Origin: Psychrobacter sp.
GTDB taxonomy: Bacteria; Pseudomonadota; Gammaproteobacteria; Pseudomonadales; Moraxellaceae
DNA: 20,684 nucleotides
NCBI RefSeq assembly: GCF_030454045.1
Contig: NZ_JAKDJE010000053.1
Span: 1-20,684 of the forward strand
Direction: 5' to 3'
Shown here piece by piece: positions 14,867-20,684 of this stretch. Under the pieces are notes generated by a model. The model did not search any database, had not been told where the DNA came from, and saw nothing but the letters and a program-made list of their open reading frames with translations. A program made the position numbers and the translations under genes. How positions within the stretch are numbered: position 1 is the first letter of the stretch; the number at the start of each line of letters is the position of its first letter.

Positions 14867-15307
14867 TTAGCTTTCTGCTTGATCGATGCGGGTTAAGCGT
14901 TGCAAGACGACTTGCGTGCGCTCCGCTGCCAACTGATTCTTTTTTTGCAGCTCACTGTTCTGTTGTTTGATATCGCTGTATTGCTGCTTCAATTCATTAT
15001 TGTGCTTTTGCAGCTCGCTATTTTGTTGTTGTAATTGGCTGATTTGTTTTTGTAGTTTGTCTTGTTCTTCACCGATCATATGATGCGCTTCTGCGAGACT
15101 CTGATAGCGCTTGTCGAGATCGTTCAGTTGCTTTTTGGCACCGTCACGTTCGCTATGACTATTATCGAGCTTTGTCTTTAGAGCGGCAAATTCTTTAGAG
15201 TCGGTGACAGGATGTTGTTTTAGGCTGCTAAGTTCAGCACTGACAAGCTGATACTGTTTTTTGATGTCGAGTACCATTTTTTCTAATATTCTAAGTTGAT
15301 CATACAT
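14867..15307 (-). CDS. Coiled-coil protein, ZapB-like/TIGR02449-like
   Basis: 146 residues, nearly all predicted coiled coil: heptad-like runs rich in Gln, Lys, Leu and Glu (for example KLQKQISQLQQQNSELQKHN near residues 83-102). Its N-terminus (MYDQLRILEKMVLDIKKQY) has the pattern of short coiled-coil proteins encoded beside zapA in gammaproteobacteria. By position it may be a division-ring partner of ZapA. It is longer than E. coli ZapB (about 80 residues), with repeated QQNSELQK-type units suggesting internal expansion. No firm family match can be claimed by eye. Confidence 0.75.
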   Translation of the reverse strand: MYDQLRILEKMVLDIKKQYQLVSAELSSLKQHPVTDSKEFAALKTKLDNSHSERDGAKKQLNDLDKRYQSLAEAHHMIGEEQDKLQKQISQLQQQNSELQKHNNELKQQYSDIKQQNSELQKKNQLAAERTQVVLQRLTRIDQAES

Positions 15308-15519
15308 AGTCAGTTTTTATCCTTAACAAGTAAGCGTGAATGAATTTTGTTCGCTGCATTTAATAATGCCATAGGTGACCGCATAATATCTATATCAACA
15401 AAGTAATTACAAGTACGAGGCTTTGTCTTTTTACTTTTATCTATCGATGATTTGTCCCAGACACTTTGTCGTGACTATTTTTATTTTTTGAACAGTAATC
15501 AATTACTAGGACCTCTATT

Positions 15520-16173
15520 ATGAATGATAATATCTCTGGCTGGAATACTTGGCTGACTGCGTTTGAGGATTGGACGGACGTGTCTATCAGTGAGGTGCAC
15601 GGCCTGATGACAGGGCTTATGACGGCGTGTAATGCGCCTGATGAGGCCACATGGGCAAAGGTGTTTGAAGAGCTGAGCTTTGCGCCACTACCAGAGGCGG
15701 CATTGACTTTGCTGACAGAAGAAGCAGAAGACACGGTGTTTCAGTTAAAAGATAAAGATGATGCATATGCTTATATGCCGCTCATACCTGATGATGAACA
15801 TGATTTATACGAGCGCGTGATGGCATTGAAACAGTGGTCAAACGGCTTTATGACGGGTTTTGGTATTACTGATTGTAATTTGAGTAGCGAAGAGAATGAG
15901 ATGCTCTCAGATTTGGCTAAAATTGGTGGCATTCGGTTAGAAGAAGAAGAGGATTTTGAGGGGGGAGAGGAGTCTTATCTTTATATCTACGAGTTTGCTC
16001 GTATGGTGCCTGTGAGTTTTGCGACGCGCAAACGCAAGCCTGTAAAAGACATCGCCCTGATTGCTGGACTATCTATCAATGCCAAAACCACCAAAGAGCT
16101 ACAAGCAGAAGGCAAGTTGCCAAAACCGATGCCACCCGTGCTTGACGTGATGAATCAGAATAATCCATCATAA
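15520..16173 (+). CDS. YgfB/YecA-type UPF0149 protein
   Basis: 217 residues. UPF0149 features: SISEVHGLMTGLMTA (equivalent of the HGLLCG motif), a mid-protein acidic region (EEAEDTVFQL), WSNGFMTGFGI, and YEFARMVP near the end of the domain. The C-terminal 40 residues (Lys/Pro-rich) extend beyond the E. coli protein (about 192 aa). Members are small alpha-helical proteins of poorly defined function. The gene is divergent from the zapB-like/zapA pair, as in other gammaproteobacteria. Ribosome-binding site AGGAC, spacing 9. Confidence 0.88.
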   Translation: MNDNISGWNTWLTAFEDWTDVSISEVHGLMTGLMTACNAPDEATWAKVFEELSFAPLPEAALTLLTEEAEDTVFQLKDKDDAYAYMPLIPDDEHDLYERVMALKQWSNGFMTGFGITDCNLSSEENEMLSDLAKIGGIRLEEEEDFEGGEESYLYIYEFARMVPVSFATRKRKPVKDIALIAGLSINAKTTKELQAEGKLPKPMPPVLDVMNQNNPS

Positions 16174-16193
16174 GACAAATCTGATACCTCATA

Positions 16194-16246
16194 GTTTTTA
16201 AGAAATGGTTTTTAAGAAATGGCTTTTAAAACATAACTCTTAAAAA
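16194..16246. repeat. Tandem 14-bp repeat with a downstream complement, before argE
   Basis: GTTTTTAAGAAATG occurs twice back to back (16194-16207, 16208-16221), followed by a degenerate third copy (16222-16235, 10 of 14). The element TTTTTAAGA in each perfect copy is the exact complement of TCTTAAAAA at 16238-16246, so either copy could pair with it. This lies in the 91-nt gap between the ygfB-like gene and argE, 18 nt before the argE ATG at 16265. Confidence 0.6.
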
Positions 16247-16264
16247 TCATAATAGGGATATTTT

Positions 16265-17503
16265 ATGATCCAAAATACTAATGACAATGCTAGCAATGAC
16301 CAACAGTTAAACCCTGCTACGCACCCGAGTAATAGCCTTGATTGGCTGACACGGCTTATCGCCTTCGATACGGTCAGTCGACACTCTAATCTAGCATTGA
16401 TTCATGATGTGAGAGCGTATTGTGAGCAGCTTGGTCTGACGGTAGATTTGACCTTTAACGAGGCAAAGACCAAGGCCAACTTGTTTGTGACCGTACCCGC
16501 TGGCGAAAACGCTGACCAAATTAATAACGGTTTGGTGCTCTCAGGTCATACTGATGTCGTGCCTGTCGATGGTCAAGACTGGACGTCAGAGCCGTTCACC
16601 GCGACGATACGTGGTGACAAGCTATATGGACGCGGTGCGTGCGATATGAAAGGTTTCATTGCGTGTGCGCTGACAATATTGCCGCAAGCTGTACAGCTAT
16701 CTAATAGCGGTCAGCTGCGTCGTCCATTGCACCTCGCGCTGTCGTTCGATGAAGAGGTGGGCTGTTTGGGTGCGCCATTGATTTTGGCGGATCTAAAAGC
16801 GCGCGGTATCACCCCTGATTACTGCATCGTTGGTGAGCCAACCAATATGGCGATGGTGGTTGCGCATAAAGGTATTGCGGTTTATCGTTGCCGTGTCCAT
16901 GGTAAATCGGCGCATTCTTCATTGATTGCACAAGGGGTCAATGCGATCAGCTACGCTAGCAAATTGGTGGGCTATGTTGACACGCTTGCTGAAGAACTGA
17001 GCGCTCGTGATGACAATGATGCATTGTTTACAGTGCCTTATTCGACATTGTCAGTAGGGACTATACACGGCGGTACAGCCACCAATATCGTGCCCAATCT
17101 GTGTGAGTTCACCTTTGACTATCGCAACCTGCCGCACATGACCCAAGACGATATACTAGCGCCCATTCAAGCAAAAGTTGCTGAGTTAAATGCGCAAATG
17201 CAAGCGCGTGCGCCTGAGACGGGTATCGAGCTGATGCAGGAAGAGAGTGTTCCTGCTATGACGGATAATAACAGCGCTGAGCTACAATCATTAATAGCAG
17301 CTCTGACAGGGGATGATGAGCGTCACAAAGTCGCTTACGCAACGGAAGGGGGGCAGTTTACCAATGCAGGCATCCCAACGATCATCTGTGGCCCTGGTAG
17401 TATTGAGCAGGCACACAAAGCGGATGAATATGTAGAACTGATCGAAATCAAACGTTGTGACGGCTTTTTGCAAAAACTATTAGACAGTTGTACTGCCAAG
17501 TAG
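16265..17503 (+). CDS. argE: Acetylornithine deacetylase (M20 peptidase family)
   Basis: 412 residues. Metal-site pattern of M20 enzymes: SGHTDVVPVDG (His95, Asp97), GRGACDMKGF (Asp127), DEEVGCLGA (Glu163 general base, Glu164 ligand), GEPTN (Glu191) and GSIEQAHKADEYV (His near 384). ArgE removes acetate from N-acetylornithine in arginine synthesis and needs zinc or cobalt. DapE, the closest alternative, is less likely because GEPTN and the C-terminal GSIEQAHKADEYV are ArgE-like. It has an N-terminal Asn/Asp-rich stretch of about 22 residues. RBS AGGG at short distance. Downstream is a terminator. Confidence 0.92.
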   Translation: MIQNTNDNASNDQQLNPATHPSNSLDWLTRLIAFDTVSRHSNLALIHDVRAYCEQLGLTVDLTFNEAKTKANLFVTVPAGENADQINNGLVLSGHTDVVPVDGQDWTSEPFTATIRGDKLYGRGACDMKGFIACALTILPQAVQLSNSGQLRRPLHLALSFDEEVGCLGAPLILADLKARGITPDYCIVGEPTNMAMVVAHKGIAVYRCRVHGKSAHSSLIAQGVNAISYASKLVGYVDTLAEELSARDDNDALFTVPYSTLSVGTIHGGTATNIVPNLCEFTFDYRNLPHMTQDDILAPIQAKVAELNAQMQARAPETGIELMQEESVPAMTDNNSAELQSLIAALTGDDERHKVAYATEGGQFTNAGIPTIICGPGSIEQAHKADEYVELIEIKRCDGFLQKLLDSCTAK

Positions 17504-17565
17504 CTTATAGAGGTGTCGATACGCTATAAAATTGGCAAACATATGTATATAATGTGAGAAGTAGC

Positions 17566-17600
17566 AATAATACCGCCTGAATGGCGGTATTTCTTTTTTT
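17566..17600 (+). terminator. Intrinsic terminator after argE
   Basis: AATACCGCC (17569-17577) pairs with GGCGGTATT (17583-17591) around a 5-nt loop and is followed by TCTTTTTTT. Strong hairpin and T-run. Confidence 0.93.
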
Positions 17601-17657
17601 GGCGATGTGGCTGTTCGTATAAGAACCATTTATATATAACAAAGTAGGGGGTAGCTG

Positions 17658-18386
17658 ATGTCTTGGCATCTGTTTGCAGTATTTTTCGCAAGTACGTTTT
17701 TGATTTCCGCAACACCAGGTCCCAATATGCTACTGGCATTCCAGTATGGCATGAACTATGGAGTGAAGCGCACATTATGGACGCTAGCAGGGTTAAGCCT
17801 TGGACTATTTATCTTGCTGCTATCGACTTTACTTGGGCTGGATGTGATCAGTCGCCAGTCGCCATGGCTGCTCACAATTATCAAAGCCGTGGGCGCGGCA
17901 TACTTGGTATATTTGGGCATCAGCTCATGGCGTGATGCGGGTGATGGTAGCTTGATGAGCGATGCCAAGGAGTTAAGTGCTGAGGTTGAGGCCGACTATG
18001 GGGCTTTTGAAGGTCAAGCTGGTACACCGCAGCCGCGCTCGCTTTCTAGTGCAGCGGTCAAGGCAAGTCCGAGCAATCTCACTTTATTCCGTACAGGGGT
18101 CTGGGTATCTTTATCTAATCCAAAAGCGATATTATTTTTCGCAGCGTTCTTTCCTAAGTTTATTAATTTTAGTGCGCCACTATGGCCGCAATATATCTTA
18201 TTGACCATTGGGCTATTCATGAGCGAAACGATTTGGCAGATTGTCTATACGCTAGGCGGAAAAAAGCTGGCAAGTTGGCTCGATGTTGGTAATCGTTTAG
18301 CATGGCTTAATCGTGGTTGCGGCATTATCTTTATCATCATTGCAGCGGCTTTGTTTGCTGAAGTAATTAATAGTTTTATGGTATAA
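17658..18386 (+). CDS. LysE/RhtB-family amino-acid exporter
   Basis: 242 residues, about 35 longer than usual RhtB proteins. Seen: the N-terminal signature ISATPGPNMLLAFQYGMNYG (17-36), several membrane segments, and SLSNPKAILFFAAFFPKF (151-168), which is typical of the family. The extra length is a hydrophilic loop (about 92-140, Ser/Ala/Glu-rich) between the third hydrophobic segment and LTLFRTGVWVSLSNPKA. It probably exports an amino acid or related metabolite; the substrate is not predictable. RBS AGGGGG is 7-9 bases before the ATG. It is preceded by the argE terminator, so it has its own transcription start. Confidence 0.9.
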   Translation: MSWHLFAVFFASTFLISATPGPNMLLAFQYGMNYGVKRTLWTLAGLSLGLFILLLSTLLGLDVISRQSPWLLTIIKAVGAAYLVYLGISSWRDAGDGSLMSDAKELSAEVEADYGAFEGQAGTPQPRSLSSAAVKASPSNLTLFRTGVWVSLSNPKAILFFAAFFPKFINFSAPLWPQYILLTIGLFMSETIWQIVYTLGGKKLASWLDVGNRLAWLNRGCGIIFIIIAAALFAEVINSFMV

Positions 18387-18479
18387 AAATATATTCGTTA
18401 TTATTAAAAAATAAATTTTATTCGATAATAATTTTTAAAAAATAGGTTATTAAAAAAATAAGTATTTAAAAATAAATAG

Positions 18480-18507
18480 TTGACTTTATTTTCAAAGTTG
18501 ATAATAT
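18480..18507 (+). promoter_or_regulatory. Putative sigma-70 promoter with A/T-rich UP-like element
   Basis: TTGACT (18480-18485) and TAATAT (18502-18507) are separated by 16 bp. The 90 bases upstream (18387-18479) are almost entirely A/T with A- and T-runs, typical of an UP element. A transcript starting near 18514 would have a leader with two small hairpins (GCATT/AATGC; ATTGTC/GACAAT at about 18557-18573) and then the short ORF at 18599. Confidence 0.55.
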
Positions 18508-18598
18508 TGTCGCGTTAATTTATGGCATTGCTATAAATGCTTTTAATAAACTTGCTATTGTCGCCCTGACAATGGCCACAACTGACGGAGGAATTATC

Positions 18599-18685
18599 AT
18601 GTCCCACCTTAACGTAACGATCGTTTTGAAGAGTGAATCAATCACTGATATGACAGTAATAATGACTTCGCGTCAGTTTGGCTAA
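18599..18685 (+). CDS. Short ORF (28 codons) with strong ribosome-binding site
   Basis: The ATG at 18599 is preceded by GGAGGA with ideal spacing (ACGGAGGAATTATC then ATG), and a good promoter lies about 90 nt upstream. The peptide (MSHLNVTIVLKS..., ending SRQFG) is polar with a hydrophobic start, and is not recognised. A hairpin CTATCCT/AGGATAG (18701-18717) follows 16 nt after the stop, without a T-run. It could be a small protein, a leader peptide controlling what follows, or the surviving start of a decayed gene. A coding claim rests on signals only, not on homology. Confidence 0.4.
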   Translation: MSHLNVTIVLKSESITDMTVIMTSRQFG

Positions 18686-19215
18686 GCAGTTGATGAGGCA
18701 CTATCCTATTAGGATAGGGTTCATTTAGCATCATTGTCTCTACCGCTTCTCCTTTCTGCCAAGTCTATATCGAGTCAGCACCTCGCTGATGACAGGCTGC
18801 GTGCGCATGATGCGCTCAGCCCAATACGATATATCCAAAATACCTTACTACTATCACAGGCATTCGCTGATTGATCATAAGCTGGCGCGTTTATCGCCCA
18901 TGCTTTGAGATTTTGCGTGTGTTTGTCTGTCATGCTGCGTGCGTTATCGCGCTTTATCTGCATCGATACAGTCACTATGACACCACTTGTGCCCATTGCA
19001 CTTCTCATTACGGCTCACACTTATCAAGAAATCGATGTTTTTATAAAAGCTAATTATTAGCGTTTTATAAAGCAATAGATATTTTATTGCCTAAAATTTA
19101 TATTATTTTTGATTAAAAATATCATTTAATTGAGCGGGGTTAGTAATGTCAAAATTTAGTAAATAAAAAGTGGCAATCAAATATCTAGACAATAAAAATA
19201 ATGGAAAATTAAATC
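18686..19215. other. Region between the short ORF and rtcB; possible decayed coding sequence
   Basis: Bases 18700-19060 have a more gene-like composition than the A/T-rich flanks. One plus-strand frame reads from about 18713 to 18874 (ending LLLSQAFAD, stop TGA) and continues after TAA (18878-18880) in the same frame from 18881 to a TAG near 19059, with a hydrophobic segment MTPLVPIALLIT. No family is recognised and no ribosome-binding site supports a start, so it is either a gene remnant or chance. Bases 19060-19215 are A/T-rich and should hold the rtcB promoter; the rtcB ribosome-binding site is weak (TGGAAAA). No sigma-54 RtcR-type promoter was found. Confidence 0.4.
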
Positions 19216-20428
19216 ATGAGTGTTCAATTAACGTTAAGTAAAAGTGGCAAACATGGCGTGCCTGTCAAAATCTACACCTCGGATGTCGAGCAAGGCGCGA
19301 TGCAGCAGCTACGCAACTTGGCGCAGCTAGAGTTTGTACATTCGCACATTGCGGTTATGCCTGATGTACACGTTGGCAAAGGCGCAACCGTCGGCAGCGT
19401 GATTCCGACCAAGTCTGCCATCATTCCTGCGGCGGTCGGTGTAGATATCGGCTGCGGTATGAACGCCGTGCGCTTATCCCTAACCGCAAGTGATCTGCCT
19501 GATAGCTTAAGGTCATTACGTTTGGTGGTCGAGCAGCAAGTGCCGGTGGGTTTTAACATGCACAAGCAAATCCAAGCAAAAAACTCCACGCTTGATCCGC
19601 TCGGTAAACGCCTAAAACCGATTACCGATAAGCATCCGGGCTTACTCAAAATGCTTAAAGGTTTTGAGCGTACGTGGGCCAAACAGCTGGGTACACTTGG
19701 CGGTGGCAATCATTTCATCGAGCTGTGCTTGGATGAAAACCAAGATGTCTGGGTAATGCTGCATTCTGGCAGCCGCGGTATTGGCAACTGTATCGGGCAC
19801 TACTTTATCAATCTGGCCAAAAAAGAGCGTCAATCACGCTTTGGTCATGTACCAGATCGTGATTTGTCTTACTTTGCCCAAGGGTCTGACAGCTTTGCCG
19901 ATTATGTTGAGGCAGTTGGTTGGGCGCAGGATTACGCGCTAGAGAATCGCCGCGAGATGATGCGTTTGGTGATTAAAGCGCTGCAATCACTGCAAGCAGG
20001 ATTGCCACGATTTCAACTGACCAAAGAAGCCATCAATTGCCATCACAACTATGTCAATGAAGAGGTGCATTTTGGCGAGCAGGTCTATGTGACCCGCAAA
20101 GGCGCGATCAGTGCTTACGCCGGTGAGCTTGGCATTATCCGGCTCTATGGGCGCAAAATCCTTTATCGTCCGTGGTCTGGGTGCGACAGAGTCATTTTGC
20201 TCGTGCTCGCACGGCGCAGGGCGGCAAATGAGCCGCGGCAAAGCGGTGCGCGCGTTCACCATTGATGAGCTAAAAGCGCAGACGGATGGTGTTGAATGTC
20301 GTAAAGACAAAGGCGTTATCGATGAAATCCCTGGTGCGTATAAAGACATTGATGAAGTGATGGCCAATCAAAAAGACTTGGTTGAAGTGGTGCATACGTT
20401 GAAGCAGGTCATGTGTATTAAGGGCTAG
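19216..20428 (+). pseudogene. rtcB: RNA ligase RtcB (3'-phosphate/5'-OH), frameshifted
   Basis: Two overlapping frames together make one RtcB of about 404 residues, the E. coli size (408). Frame 1 runs from the ATG at 19216 with VMPDVHVGKG, GVDIGCGMNAVRL (Cys80), LGGGNHF (His166), MLHSGSRG (His183) and NCHHNY. It carries RtcB sequence to GELGII at about 20138, then turns into unrelated residues and stops at 20265. The second frame supplies GSMGAKSFIVRGLG, SFCSCSHGAGR and a C-terminus ending VECRKD...IDEIPGAYKDIDEVMA to 20428. At the junction the DNA reads ATC-C-GGC; one Pro codon (expected ATC CCN GGC) has lost two bases. The truncated frame 1 product lacks the SHGAGR histidine that RtcB guanylylates, so it should be inactive. 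A sequencing error would explain it equally well. Confidence 0.88.
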
Positions 20429-20442
20429 CTTTTTCATGAAAC

Positions 20443-20485
20443 TTGATCTTGTTTTAACTGTTAGCATCTTATAAAACAAGATCAA
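20443..20485. promoter_or_regulatory. Perfect 14-bp inverted repeat between rtcB and the 44-codon ORF
   Basis: TTGATCTTGTTTTA (20443-20456) and TAAAACAAGATCAA (20472-20485) are exact complements around a 15-nt loop, 15 nt after the rtcB stop and 15 nt before the next ATG. There is no T-run after it, so it looks more like a leader hairpin, operator or remnant of a small repeat than a terminator. Confidence 0.55.
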
Positions 20486-20500
20486 ATTGAGGAGACAATT

Positions 20501-20635
20501 ATGAGAGATTATCCTTATATCAATAAGAAAGGTAAAAAAAGACCCCAATCAAAAGAATGGGCTGATATACGAGCAGAGATTATGTGCTTGAAAACTGAGC
20601 TGAATCTAACGGATAAATCTTTTCGAGTTCTATAG
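20501..20635 (+). CDS. Small hypothetical protein (44 aa)
   Basis: The ATG at 20501 has GAGGAG at an ideal distance. The 44-residue product starts MRDYPYINKKGKKRPQSKEW and is basic at the N-terminus, then has a short helix-like part with a Cys and ends FRVL before TAG at 20633. It matches no family I recognise. It sits 73 nt after rtcB behind a long hairpin. It could be a small regulator or antitoxin-like peptide, or a fragment of a longer gene that lies beyond the window end; the last 49 bases are A/T-rich with no further gene start. Confidence 0.5.
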   Translation: MRDYPYINKKGKKRPQSKEWADIRAEIMCLKTELNLTDKSFRVL

Positions 20636-20684
20636 TCAATCCTACTTAAAAATGTTATAAAATAATTAACAAATTCAATTGTTA

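Noticed and set aside
17524..17775. A minus-strand open frame over the argE terminator and LysE start
   Set aside because: It crosses a strong terminator hairpin and overlaps a well-supported gene, with no ribosome-binding support.
19060..19215. A sigma-54 promoter for an RtcR-controlled rtc operon
   Set aside because: No TGGC-N-TTGC element with proper GG/GC spacing was found, and no rtcR or rtcA is in the window.

Overview
The window looks like a chromosomal segment of a Moraxellaceae gammaproteobacterium, most likely Psychrobacter. This is inferred from moderate-to-low GC with A/T-rich spacers, split glycyl-tRNA synthetase genes, the neighbourhood of ZapA, a coiled-coil ZapB-like protein and a YgfB/UPF0149 protein, and the sequence character of the proteins. 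No rRNA, tRNA, CRISPR array, IS element or phage gene was seen.

Layout. 1-513: A/T-rich non-coding DNA ending in a perfect 14-bp inverted repeat. 514-2737: a four-gene cluster, roadblock/LC7 protein - BLUF blue-light receptor - small Ras-like GTPase - second roadblock/LC7 protein. This is the most unusual part. It resembles MglA/MglB modules of Myxococcus and the CvnB/C/D part of Streptomyces conservons, but a flavin photoreceptor sits where a sensor or adaptor would be. 2824-6515: a LysR regulator divergent from two pirin-like dioxygenase-fold proteins, then a nitroreductase, closed by a strong bidirectional terminator. 6689-9240 (minus strand): an Mpo1-like membrane protein and an NAD-salvage pair, nadR and pnuC. 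The NadR adenylyltransferase domain has altered active-site motifs. 9815-10057: a PspC-domain protein behind a 20-bp-period operator-like repeat. 10443-13613: glyQ-glyS with a terminator. 13863-17503: a membrane-anchored zinc-ribbon-like small protein, zapA and a coiled-coil zapB-like gene on the minus strand, and a divergent ygfB-like gene followed by argE. 17658-18386: a LysE/RhtB exporter. 18387-19215: a long, very A/T-rich spacer with a good promoter, a 28-codon ORF with a strong ribosome-binding site, and what looks like decayed coding sequence. 19216-20428: the RNA ligase gene rtcB, broken by a 2-nt loss before the codon for the catalytic guanylylated histidine. 20429-20684: a long hairpin and a 44-codon ORF.

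How the parts work together. The roadblock-BLUF-GTPase genes are close together and translationally coupled at two junctions. I infer a light-gated GTPase switch, with roadblock proteins as GTPase partners; its output is unknown, and surface or pilus polarity is only a guess by analogy. The pirin/nitroreductase block suggests a redox or electrophile response under LysR control. nadR-pnuC would import and phosphorylate nicotinamide riboside. glyQS, zapA/B, ygfB and argE are housekeeping. Function assignments rest on motif recognition by eye; no database search was run.
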